Shown here: positions 9,001 to 19,430 of the stretch, one piece after another
How positions within the stretch are numbered: position 1 is the first letter of the stretch
Layout of the letters: the number at the start of each line of letters is the position of its first letter
Source of the DNA: Irpex lacteus
Lineage: Eukaryota > Basidiomycota > Agaricomycetes > Polyporales > Irpicaceae
Length of the DNA: 64,000 nucleotides
Direction of reading: 5' to 3'
NCBI GenBank assembly: GCA_001986395.2
Contig: MQVO02000057.1
Coordinates: 1 to 64,000 of the forward strand
The notes under the pieces: generated by a model
The model's input: only the letters and a program-made list of their open reading frames with translations
What the model was told of the DNA's origin: nothing
The model's database searches: none
Program-made: the position numbers and the translations under genes

Positions 9001-11340
9001 AAACAAACACAGATAGTTAATAAATTCACCTGGTATACCCAGGTACACCGCTCAGATACACCCTACGACGATGTTTCGCGAAAATCCCATGAGACCGGCA
9101 CGGAATGGCGATTTTCGTTTCTTGTCGTAGTGGAGGTACGTCGTCCGTAAATAGGTGCTTAATAGTCGCTGATTCGTCGTATACAGTCGTTTGAACACGC
9201 GGATGCTTCGTCGTCCTGCAATACGCTATTTTGTGTTTGAGGGGGAGGAGGAGGGGGAGGTGCGTACGACGACGACGCCATCACCTGGCTTCGGGCGAAG
9301 GGTTAATAACGTACGTGCTCACCGTAGTGTATCTGAATCCATACTCGTGCTAACGCTCTCCCCGCCCGTTACGAAGATACCCGTGCCCCTCTCCCAACCG
9401 GCCCAAGATAAAAAGGCGATCTACGGGCAAACGCGTTAATATCTCGTGGACCTGCTCTGGGTAGTTAATAAAGGCACCGTATAGGCCCATAAACACCGCT
9501 CAGATACGCCCTACGACGAAGTTTGTCGAAAATTCCATGAGACCGGCGCAGGATGAGGATGTTGATTTCTCGTCGTAGTGAAGGCGCGTCGCCCGTAAAC
9601 AGACGCTTCATAGTCGCTGATTCATCGTATATAGTCGGTTTGTCACGCGGATGCTTCGTCGTCCCGCGATGCGCGAATCCGTGTTGGAGGTGGAGGAGGA
9701 GGGGGTGGCGTATGACGACGACGACGGCGTTGTCTCGCCTCGTACAAACAATTAATAACGTACGCACTCACCTTCTATTGCATGTACCCGTACTCGCGCT
9801 AACCCTCTCCCCGCTCGTTACGAAGATAGCCGCGCCCCTCTCCCAGCCGGCTCAAGACAAAAAGTCGAACTACGGACGAACGAGTAAGTATCTCGTGAAG
9901 CTGCTTTAGGTAGTTAATAAACGCACCGTATAGACCCGACTAGACCGCTCAGATAAGCCCTACGACCAAGTCTGTCGAAAATCCAATGAGGGACGATTTT
10001 TCGTTTCTCGTCGTAATCGAGGTGCGTCGTCCGTAAACAAACGCTTGATAGTCGCTGATTCATGGTATACAGTCGTTTTATCACGCGGGTACTTCGTCGT
10101 CCCGTAATGCGCGATTTTGTGGCGGAAGGGGAGGAGGAGGGGGAAGCCGTACGACGACGACGCAGTCGTCTCGCCTTGTGCGAAGTAGAGATAACGTAAG
10201 TACTCACCGTATTGTACTTAAATCCATACTCGTCCTAACCCTCTCACCGTCCGTTACGAAGATACCCATACCCCTCTCCCAGCCGGCCCAGAACAAAACT
10301 CGAACTACGGACGAACGAGTCAGCATCTCGTAAATCTTCTTTAGCTAGTTGATATACGCACCGTATAGACCCGACTCTACCGCTCAGATACGCCCTACGA
10401 CCAAGTCCGTCGAAAATCCCATGAGACCGGCGCAAGATGAGGATTTTGGATTCTCGTCGTAATCGAGGTGCGTCGTCCGTAAACGGACGCTTGATAGTCG
10501 CTGATTCATCGTATATAGTCGGTTTAACACGCGGGTGTTTCGTCGTCCGGCAATGCGCGGTTTTGTGTCGGAGGGGAGGAGGAGGGGGAGGGCGTACGAC
10601 GACGATGCCATCACCTGTCTTCGGGCGAAGGGTCGATAACGTACGTACTCACCTTATCGTGCATGCACCCGTACTCACACTCACGCTATCCCCGCCCGTT
10701 GAGAAGATACCCGCACCCTCTCCCAACCGGCCCAAGACAAAAAGTCGCCCTACGGACGAACGAGTCAGCATCTCATAAAGCTGCTTCAGCTAATTAATAC
10801 ACTCACCTGATAAATCCAGTTACACCGCTCGTACCCGCCCTACGACGAAGTCCGTCGAAAATCCAATGAGGGCGGCGCAAGATGACAAATTTTGGTTTCG
10901 TCCTAGTGGAGGTGCGTCGTCCGTAAACGGACGCTTGGTACTTGCTGATACACCCCGTATAGTTCGTTCGAGCAACAGACGGCCGGTCGTGCCGATATAC
11001 GCGATTTGGTGCAGGTGGGAGGAGGTAGGGGTGGGGGTGGTGCACGATGTCGACTGAGTCGCGCAGAGTGTTGTAAACGGCACTTTGATACTCGCTGACA
11101 CCTTTGCTGTACAGTAGTTCGTCGTAGGAACGGACGGCTGGTCGTGCCGAGTTCGTAGAGGAGGGGAGGAGGTGGGGAGGTGTACGACGACGACCGGCAC
11201 GTCTTCACACGAAACGACATAACCGTAAGTAACACACTCGTACTCGTGTAACATCCTCAAGCACTCACCTCCTCGCTCCCAGCTTATCACCCCTCCGCCT
11301 GCCTGCCTCGATACAAAAGACGACGAGTTAACGGTTTTAG
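6040..11340 (+). ncRNA. Putative long spliced coding-poor transcript, copy 1
   Basis: Downstream of the TATA box, + strand donor and acceptor signals follow each other regularly. Candidate introns are 6249-6303, 6400-6472, 6529-6594, 6661-6736, 6862-6940, 7004-7055, 7137-7182, 7238-7296, 7584-7638, 7700-7761, 7895-8001 (or 7942-8001) and 8189-8239. After these come three per 446-bp unit in the array and 11225-11282 beyond it. Most have GTAAGT/GTGAGT/GTACGT-type donors, a CTAAC or CTGA(A/T) branch-like element and a pyrimidine-AG acceptor. Exons are about 50-290 nt. Joining exons 6941-7003 and 7056-7136 in the only open frame meets a stop within six codons, so a protein product is unlikely. 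The ends are not defined. Transcription and splicing are inferred from signals only; a decayed multi-exon gene is the main alternative. Confidence 0.4.
8280..11060 (+). repeat. Tandem array of ~446-bp units, copy 1
   Basis: The anchor CACGCGG recurs at 8303, 8750, 9196, 9644, 10082 and 10528, with a diverged unit at about 10973; spacings are 447, 446, 448, 438, 446 and about 445. Each unit has a GGAGGAGGGGGAGG purine block, a CGACGACG block and three intron-like + strand segments, for example 8863-8928, 8997-9042 and 9136-9186. Open frames of 60-118 codons occur on both strands in most units. They reflect repeat structure and contain no known domain. Confidence 0.9.
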
Positions 11341-12624
11341 TGAGTGGTTATATCGACGACGACCTCGTTTCCCGTCTCCGCCTTGAAACGGGGTGCGTGC
11401 TTGCGAGACGTTTGGTCGTTTGGTATGGATCGCGGGCGGTGGTGGTGGAGGTAGATGGCAGAGGCGAGGTTGTGTTGGAGGGGAGGAGGGCCCTGCGAGG
11501 ACGGTGAGGTCGTCTGGATGCGTGTAAAGTGTAGTAAACGTACCTAGATGGATTGCGTACGCTCGTCTTCATGCCCAACGTCGTCTCTGCCCCAGGTAAG
11601 CGGTCTACTCTCCCTCCCGGCGAAACACAAATCGGGGAGGTGAGGATGAACGGGTTAACGCGTCGTGAAACGCTTTGAGGAGCGTGTTGGACGTACCTTG
11701 GACGTCCTATTGTACTATTAAAATCCGCTGTATGATGGGATTTCGCTCGGCGAGGGATGATCTACCGCACAGGTGCGACGCTTGCAGGTGGACGCTCAGC
11801 AGTCGCTCGTGTTTGTTATATAGCTTGATGTCGTCTGAGAGGCTGGTGGTATTGTGATGAGCGATGATTGTGCTTGGAGTGGGAGGGAGAAGGCGAGGTG
11901 CGTAGGGCGAGGGCGAGGGTGGCGTCGTATGGGGAGCAATGAGAGTTGATATACACACCTTAAATCAGCCCTCCAGCTGCCTAGCGCAATGCTCTCCCCA
12001 TCCGGTGCGTTGAAACGGCCTCCCACAACTTTGAGAGTCTTGCCGAGCGACTTGACGTCCAGTGAAACGACTTGATTGCGTCGGTGTATGCACTTGTGGC
12101 CTTTGATTCGTGTATTGGAATCTTGGTACTTTTATACGTCGCGTGTCGAGGCTAGCCTTGAAGTGAACACGGCTGGAGGGCGTACGACGGTGAGCGGGAG
12201 TTGGTATGCATCGAGGGGATAGGTGTGTGCGAGGAGGCGAAGGGCCGGGTTGCAAGATTAATGTACACTGCGCTATCTCAGAAGTGTTATCCAGTGCAGC
12301 AAAGTCGAAATACTCACCTTCTTAATCACTAAAGTTTGAGCCCGGCCGTCGATAAAAATTCACGGTGTTCGTATTCACCGCCTGAAGAGTCGATACAAGC
12401 CATGCGTGCGATGTGTTTGCAGGATTCAAGGCTTGGGGCGGAGAGCGCGTGCGTGCGTGAGCGAGGCAAATTAGCGGAGTGAGGCAGACAGAGAGTGAAG
12501 CCGAGGAGCTGCAGTGAGAGCAGAGGTGAGTGGGACGGATGAACGGGACATGAGGCAAGCGATCGTCGAGTGGTGGACAGACGAGGAACGATCGTGGCGC
12601 GTCATCAAGAGGCGCGGATCGCAG
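11341..12624. other. Diverged zone of the duplication with possible minus-strand unit, copy 1
   Basis: No protein family is recognised. A minus-strand TATA box (12130-12136) precedes a conserved stretch (12128 to 11959) that ends in a donor-like G/GTGTGT, and another minus-strand donor-like GGTGAGT occurs at about 12310-12320. The frame between them is conserved with copy 2 but has no ATG after the TATA box, so coding is doubtful. The corresponding zone of copy 2 is 27511-28822. Confidence 0.4.
12130..12136 (-). promoter_or_regulatory. Minus-strand TATA box, copy 1
   Basis: TATAAAAG on the minus strand, kept in the diverged copy 2. Transcription from it would converge on the + strand unit that begins at 6 kb. 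Confidence 0.35.
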
Positions 12625-13386
12625 TCGCGGTCGCGGTTTGGAGGATATGAGAGCTAGACGAAACGCGTGTTACTGTCGGGAGTGAAAACGTGGGAGGTTT
12701 GCTCACCAAAGTGGGAGGTTGCGCATGAATCTGGCTAGAGCGTCCGAGAAATGGCAAAGTCGGGTAGGGTCATGGGGTGGGTTTCACGCAATGTATGAAG
12801 GTTCTTCCAAAGCACGGGCGATTGAAATGCTGGTGTGAGTGACAACGTCGCAGCCATCGCGCAGGCAAGATGGATTCGGCGTGGCGATAATCTCCGCGTC
12901 GATTGCAACGTGCAACGATGACAAAGGTGGGCAAACGGATGCATGGGTAGAGCCTCTGGCTAATACGAGCTTTTGCCAGTGTACAGTCATCATGCCAGGA
13001 AATTGTTGCAGGTATGATAGCTGTATGTAAACGTTAAAAGGTACAAGTAGAACGAGTCATGAGGCAAACAATTTAACCTTAGAAACTGTCAGGAGTGTTA
13101 GATAGGCTTCACAAGAGTCAGTCAAGGTACTCTCACTGTACGACTTAAAGTCGACAACAGTCAGGCTGGTTGTCAGACAGATGATCGTTCGTAATCAAGC
13201 GGTGCGGTTCGCGATAGCAGCATCTGCCGAGTCTGCATAATGAAGTCAACCGTCTCCATCGTACATTCAAACTACGATGGCAAAAGACAAAAGTCCAAGC
13301 TATCCTAATATCTGGCAAGTGCGGCATACACTATCGACCACAGCGCTATTACTAGTATATCGTATGCCAGTAAGTAGCGCAAAAAG
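12625..13386. other. Segment present almost only in duplication copy 1
   Basis: Copy 2 has 54 bases in its place (28823-28876). A short shared island (GATGGCAAAAGACAAAA at 13276 and near 28856) lies inside, so two indels of about 650 and 90 bases are implied. No terminal repeats, target duplication or convincing coding frame were found. It may be an insertion in copy 1 or a deletion in copy 2. Confidence 0.6.
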
Positions 13387-13657
13387 CGACTAACAAGGTG
13401 CAGTGGGAACCGGAAGGGACCTGGATCACGTCTTACAGGTCCCCTGCGGTCCCTGCCTCACCTCTTCCACGTTGCAGTTCAGAACCTATTATGACTGACT
13501 GGACCAGCGGAAAGTGGTCCGTGGTAGACCCAGGTCAGAGTTATCGCTTGTGATGTACTTTTTCCGTCGTCTCTGATTCCAGGAATGTGATGATGACCTC
13601 AGCAACTGCATAGGATTCAGCCTTTCCCCGCTTTCCCCGCTCATCCAGGGCTCCTAC

Positions 13658-13664
13658 TATAAAG
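13658..13664 (+). promoter_or_regulatory. TATA box of MTEY gene, copy 1
   Basis: TATAAAG lies 120 bases before the start codon and is followed by a CT-rich leader. The same box stands at 29148-29154 before copy 2. Confidence 0.6.
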
Positions 13665-13777
13665 ATAAAACGACCATCTTTCCTTGGTCCCCTTTCGCCC
13701 GGACTTCTTTGTAGCCGTTTCAAGGTCGCCTCCCTCAGCCTTCCAACTCGTCTTTCTCGCCGACGTACAGTTCCAAC

Positions 13778-15372
13778 ATGACGGAATACACCACATCGTC
13801 CGACGCTATCCGGGAGTACCTTACTGCTCGAGAGAGAACCGCCATGTGGGTTCAGAGACACGGAGGCCACGGTCGAGACGATTCAATGCTCTCGCCTTCA
13901 GTGCCTCCCTCTATCATAAGTGACTCTGATGCCCCGAGCTATGGACCTACTGACTCGGATGACGAAAGCGACCATTCATTACCTCCGCGCATGGTGCTGA
14001 GGTATACCGACGGTAGGCCCGACATACCAATCTCGACCGACCCCCGCCAACAGTCCCGCGCAAGAGCCCACTCTAACCCACACAGACAAACTTCGCTAAA
14101 CCACACTGTGCGCGGGACGTCGGCATCGCGTCGCCATTATGCTCCTGGTGGAGATGGCCTGGTTGACCCTTCGTTCTCGCAGAGTCAACCGCAGTCACGC
14201 TACGCACAGACTCTTTCGTACGCGTCAGGGCCTATGCTTTCGCCGGAAGTATCGGCCAACGCCCCTGCCCCTCCTACTCCAGAACACATCGTTATCCTTC
14301 CTTCTCCTCAGGGCGAAGAGCCACCCTCGATCCCTCCCTCTCATCCCATTTCACGAGCGGCTACGGTCCACTCAGCACATCCTGAACAGATTATACCAAC
14401 TGGCGTGGCGCCGTCGCATCACTCTGCACATCACAGTACAATCCACGCTCCTAATCCACGACACGCCCACAATCCCTCGCATGCCTCGCGAAACAACACC
14501 AGCTCACCAGCGTTAACTTACTCACATTCGCACCCGCCACCTTCTGCTGCTCACGGTAACGCCCGGCCTATACCAAACGCAAACGCTTCGCGTCCGGGTA
14601 CCGCACTCCCATATGCTTACACACCTCCTCAAATCATCTACGCGCCTTCTTCTCGCCATCCGAGCACTCGTTACGCCCCTCCTCAAATCGTCTACACCCC
14701 TCCCTCCCGCAACAACCACTCGCGTACTCGTGGTCCGGCCCCGTCTATCACATACAGCCATTCGGATCCCTTGCCAGATCACCACAGCAATCCGTACTAC
14801 CACGACGTCCGTCATCCTTCGGCCGCACGCAGCGCACTTGTGGAAGAAGACTCTGGCAGCTCTGACAACGCCAGAGGTCACAACAGGTCGATGAGCACAC
14901 GTGGACGTTCGAGAGCTCGGATACCGATCGAACGTTCTCCTCCCCGCTCTCGCTCGGAGACTCCGCCATTGAGCGATGCCGGCAGCAGGACATCTGGTAG
15001 CACATACTACATCCTACCCACACCGGGACAAAAGGTCCAGATCATCGTAAGTCATTCTCCCACTCTTGTCAGCTGAGCGTTCCCGAAGGGGTCCTCGGAT
15101 TGATTCATGAGGTACCACGTTCATTATTGACTAACGAGCTTCTTTCTTACTACGAACAGCCGCCTGGCGCTCCGTCCCTTCACACCGCTACGACCTCGAC
15201 CAGGGCGTCCCACCACTCGCCCATCTCGGCCCACGGTCCTCACCACAAGAACATCTTCCAGAAAATCTTCAGTATACCCAAGTTTGCTGGATCGGTCGAC
15301 TCGCGGGCGTCGTCGAGGTCGTCGTCGAGAAAGCTGCAGCGACGACACACACTCGGCGGAGCTCATTTGTGA
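13778..15372 (+). CDS. MTEY-family low-complexity protein, copy 1 (493 aa, two exons)
   Basis: Exon 1 is 13778-15046 (423 codons) and exon 2 is 15160-15372 (70 codons plus stop). The 113-nt phase-0 intron starts GTAAGT, has a CTAAC branch-like element at about 15130 and ends ACAG. The N-terminus (MTEY..., then a Y-L-x-x-R-x-x-x-W-V-Q pattern in residues 1-30) and a T-Y-Y-I-L-P-T-P-G-Q segment just before the intron are the recognisable parts. The middle 350 residues are rich in Pro, Ser, His and Arg and probably disordered. The end carries an N-I-F-Q-K-I-F segment and a Ser/Arg-rich tail. A third member at 61110-61832 shares the start, the pre-intron segment and the intron position. The function is unknown; hypothetical Agaricomycete proteins of this look exist to my knowledge. 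No signal peptide or membrane segment is seen. Confidence 0.85.
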
Positions 15373-15781
15373 CTTGAGTGGTGTCTCGTACTTAGTTGTT
15401 GTTCTGGTTGTTCGGCGTCTATCGTGAATCGGACTGGCAGCGGTTGGATAAGAATGAGATGGATTGTGATCTGGGATAATTGTTGGAGATAGTACAATGT
15501 TTTCATCCTAAGTTACAGTCAGCTTCGCTGACTCGATCGTACGCGCGAGCTGCTGCAGGACGGCCGTATCTCTACTCTACCACCAATTTCGTAGGCGCTG
15601 AAACGCTTTGATTCTCTTTCGAGCGACCTCTCACTTACTCTCGCACCACCACCATCATCATCTGCCTCCTTCGACTACCGCCCTTCCCACTCGTTCTTCA
15701 ACTTGCTATGCTCTTCAAACTGACTCAACATCAACTTATGCATATGTAACCCAAGGTTTGCGTGCTCGAAATCGGGTGCAG
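15373..15781 (+). other. Spacer and CT-rich leader before the 15.8-19.4 kb unit
   Basis: After the MTEY stop there is about 200 bases of unremarkable sequence, then a CT/CA-rich tract (about 15610-15740) resembling a fungal 5' leader. No clear TATA box is seen. An open frame of 143 codons (15608-16039) crosses two intron-like segments and has no recognisable domain. Confidence 0.45.
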
Positions 15782-18700
15782 GTGCGTCGCTCGTGCTCAC
15801 TCTTTCATGTATCTCTAACTCACTGTTATGCACGGTGTAGCTCCAGAGGATCTTGGAAGTTGCGCGGTGGAGGGATGATCACGGGTTTTTATGTTCTGGA
15901 TGTCATAGGTGAGTTAATACTTTTGAATCTGACGGGTGGTATACTTACTGTTCTTAGTTATCCTCCACGACGCTCCGCTCCATTTCAAGCCAACTCCCTC
16001 GTCTACGAGTCGTCCGAGGCTGCCTACACCAATTCCTAACGTTAGCAAGTCGCTTACCCCACCATCCTACTCGCCGGACGACGATCTATCGTGGAACGGC
16101 GTATACGACCTGCGTCTTGTTCGCCGGACGACGATACATCGTGGAACGGCATTTATACCTCTCGCAACGGCTGTCAGGCTGCAAGACCGCGCTGCAGGGG
16201 ATTGGAAGGAGCGCGATGGTGGCAGGACGGGAGTTTTGGTTGGCTGCACAAGGTACGTCAATTAGAGTTATCTGATCATCTGGTGATAGAGCACTTACCA
16301 CTCGTAGCCGGTTATCGTTAACGGCACGAACCCTCGCGATCGCTAAACACCGCGCGAGCTTGCACACGAAGACGACGACGACGTAGTTCAACGAAACCCG
16401 CTCGCCGGACGGCGATCCATTGCGGAACGACGAAATTGACAACGGCACAAGTCCGTCGTGAGAATTCATCGCCGAACGACAGCACGAAGCTGTCGAGCTG
16501 CTCGATGGCATCGCGAGCTCGTCACCACGAGGACCAGTGACCACATCCCGCCCAAATTACCTGGCTCGCCGGACGGCGATCTATCGCGGAACGACGAAAC
16601 CGACGACGTCCAACGTTCGTCGACCGCGTTGTGGGCCATTGGAGGGTGCGTGGTGGTGGTAGGACGGGGTTTTGGCTATACAAGGTGCGTCAGTGAGATT
16701 GATGTAACTATCTAGTGATCGAGGACTTACCAGTTACCCTCCACAGCACGAAGGTCTGCTGCCACAAGATAGCACGAAGCCTTCGCGATGCGAGCCCGTC
16801 GTAACGACGACCACGCTCCCCCTCTGCACCCTGCTCGCCGGACGCCGTTCCACTGCAGAACGACGAAATCGACGACGGTACAAGTCCGTCGTGAGAATTC
16901 ACCGCCGAACGACAGCACGAAGCTGTCGAGTTGCTCGATGGCATCGCGAGCTCGCCACGACTTCAACCACGCTCCCCTCCGCACCCTGCTCGCCGGACGG
17001 CGATCCGTTGCGGAACGACGAAACCGGCCGTCGTAGAAGCTTCCAGACGACGAAGGCGAGTTGGAGTTGAGCTCGTCGAGGCGTCGCACAGGAGGGTGAT
17101 CGAAGAGAGGGCTAAAGAACAGGTGAGTAAATGTAACTCTCGCACGATATATAATACTTAACTCACTAGTTTGACGTGCTACAGCTGCCACGCTTCGTCT
17201 CGAATAGCCCTATCAACTCCCCTCGCAACATCTGAAGGCTCATCCTACCCATGCAGCGCACCCTCGCTCGCCAGCCGTCGTTTCATCGCGGAACGACGTT
17301 CGGGCCTCCCTCGACGACGTCAACACTTCAGGACGACCTGAAACAGCGGAACGACGAAACTGGCTGCCCTACAAGCCCCCAGACGACGAAGATTCGCTGG
17401 TGCTCATCAAGACGCTGCGCGGGAGGATGATCGCAGAGAAGGCTAGAACCCACAGGTAGCAAAGTGAGTAAAGATGTTCTTGCGTGTTGTATAGTACTTA
17501 ACTCACTTGTCAACGCGTCATAGTTGATTCCCCCTCGTCTCGGACAGCCTCGCCAACTCTCCTCGCGACGCCCCAGAGCCACCCCACTAGGTGCACAACA
17601 CCCTCGATCGCCGGGCGTCGATTCATCACGGAAAGACGTCCAGACCTCCCTCGACGACGTCAAGACTTTGGGGCGACCTATGGGGCCCACGCACGGTAAG
17701 TAAATAACATTATAAATTGTTTAGAAGACTTAATAATGCGACTTGCTTCTAGGAACACCCTCTTGCCACTAACGAGCCTCTGGCTCGCCCTCTCGTCCTC
17801 GGTGTCGGCTAATCACGCTCGCTGGGCGTCGATCCGTTGCGGAACGACGAAACCAGCAATGATACAACGTTCGCCGGGTTGATTCGTCGCAGCAAGGCAC
17901 GTTGGAGGATCTTGCAAGGTGGGCGGCGGTGGATGGGCGCGGGATTTGGGCTGTAATAAGTACGTCAGTGACGTTTCTTAGGCTGTTAACGATTAACCAC
18001 ATACCTACTCGCGGTCAGATATGCTTATGAGCTCCATTCGAAGCCTGGTCGACAGCGCAAAGACGTCGGCCATTCGATTGGACTGCTCTGTTCGCCGGAC
18101 GACGAACTATTGCGCAAGCACGACATCAGCTACAGTCCAAGCGTACGGACGAAAACTCTTACCTGGATCTCGTCGAGGAGTCGCGCAGAGGGTTAATAGA
18201 GGAGATAGAGGCTGGGGAATAGAGTCATCGGGGTAAGTACAGATGTTCTCGCGCGTTTTTATAGTAACTCACCATGTTAATGCGTTACAGCCAACGCTCT
18301 TGGGCTCGAATAGCCCGCTACTTAGCCTCGCGACGCCTGAAAGCCACCTCACCAAGTGCAAGACACTCTCGTTCGCGGGGTGACGATCCATCACGGAACG
18401 ATGTGTGACTTGGTTTGCAAGCGGCACAGGCTCTTTCACGTCAACATGCGACCTTGAAGACGACCTGTAGGATCATCTGCGGTGAGTTATATTGATTATA
18501 CATCGTGTATTATGCTTACTATTGTAATTAATTTGTAGAAAACCCGCTCACTCCGTGAATCACGCTTGACGTCCTCGACGCGAGCTAACCCTGCTCGCGG
18601 GACGTTGTTCCATCGCGTCCCGGCCTGGTAGGTCCGTCCAAAGCGAAGCAATCGTTTCCATTGCAACATCCGGGTGCCGTGAGGTTCGAGAGTAGGAGGC

Positions 18701-19430
18701 AGGCTATACACATAGAGGTGAGTACATGCCCGTCGAACGTTAAGCAGCGGGTTTACTCACGTAGTACAGTGGCTGCGGCAGGCTTTCTTCGTCGTCGCAT
18801 AGTGTTGCGAGCAAGCAGTCGACGCTCTCATGCAAGACGACCTGCTTGCGAGACGGCGATCGACCGGTCTGCCCCTTCGAGACACTTTCTATCCGCGACG
18901 GCATTGGAGTTTATGCGCGACGATGTTGATGCGCTGGGAGCTCGGTTTTGACGAGGGAGAACCTAAATTCGGTGAGTACGTCGCTATAGAATAGTGTGAC
19001 CAATTTACTCACGTAGTTTATTCGTAGCGGACGGCCTCATGTCAAGTCGTTCGGTGAATGCTGGTGCAACCGTCGAAGGACTTGGCGGCCTCGCTCGCGG
19101 GACGTCGTTCCCTCGCGGAACGACATGCTGGATGCCTTCGACGAGGACCATGGGGCTTGCGAGCTTGTCCAAGCTCTTCTGCGGCGCTGACGACCACCGC
19201 GTTCGTGATAGGGTTACCGACGATGCACTCATCACGGGGCATTGATCCACTGCGTAACGAGTTCACGAGATTCCTCGAAGCCTTCGCGCAACAACGTAGG
19301 GGCCAGTCTACTCAGCAAGACTTCAAGGGGAGACGAAGGGCGCTCTGAAACTCGGTGAGTCTACATTGTACGACTGATTGAGTGCGCTTTTACTCACATT
19401 GTTTTCTTCATAGTAAGCTTCGTTGCGCTT
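15600..19430 (+). ncRNA. Putative spliced coding-poor transcript with 13 uniform introns
   Basis: Thirteen intron-like segments follow one another on the + strand: 15782-15840, 15909-15957, 16253-16307, 16685-16746, 17123-17184, 17464-17523, 17696-17752, 17960-18018, 18233-18290, 18482-18538, 18718-18769, 18972-19027 and 19355-19413. Their lengths are 49-62. All begin GTRNGT-like (mostly GTGAGT, GTAAGT or GTACGT) and end YAG or CAG, usually with an A-C-T-C-A-C element before the acceptor. The exons between them are 68 to 377 nt and nearly all carry a CTCGCCGGACG...GGAACGACG motif. No frame stays open across several exons. The unit lies between the two duplication copies and is single-copy here. 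Splicing is inferred from signals; no known gene family was recognised. Confidence 0.45.
16070..19130 (+). repeat. Dispersed ~32-nt hairpin motif in successive exons
   Basis: Copies start at about 16072, 16120, 16402, 16564, 16833, 16988, 17268, 17607, 17817, 18090, 18372, 18592 and 19094. The shared pattern is CGCCGGACG, a variable base, then CGATCC, a five-base spacer and GGAACGACG. The two arms can pair; the 19094 copy has a perfect 8-bp stem GTCGTTCC/GGAACGAC. The copies fall in the exon parts, not in the intron-like segments. Confidence 0.7.

Larger units (their letters stand above)
4054..15367 (+). repeat. Segmental duplication, copy 1
   Basis: It matches 20225-30855 in direct orientation. 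Block A (4054 to about 10334) appears identical to copy 2 by eye except for single-base homopolymer deletions in copy 2, at about 5515 and 7950. Block B (10335-12624) is recognisably related but diverged and differently arranged in the tandem array. A ~760-bp segment (12625-13386) is almost wholly absent from copy 2. Block C (13387-15367) matches at roughly 99%. Similarity stops within the last codons of the MTEY gene. The left limit coincides exactly with the end of the upstream LTR. Confidence 0.95.

Noticed and set aside
8332..10778. Many 75-118-codon open frames on both strands in the 446-bp array
   Set aside because: They recur because the repeat recurs, exist on both strands, cross the intron-like segments and show no domain; they are not separate genes.
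8280..11060. CRISPR-like array
   Set aside because: The ~446-bp repeats have no short direct repeat and unique spacer pattern, and the genome is eukaryotic.
6007..11340. Multi-exon protein gene
   Set aside because: Tested exon joins hit stops quickly and no family-like segments occur; a coding-poor transcript is the simpler reading, though a decayed gene remains possible.
14522..14881. 119-codon minus-strand frame (and similar) opposite the MTEY gene
   Set aside because: It is antisense to a better supported gene with intron and paralogues; the repetitive composition of the MTEY centre keeps several frames open.
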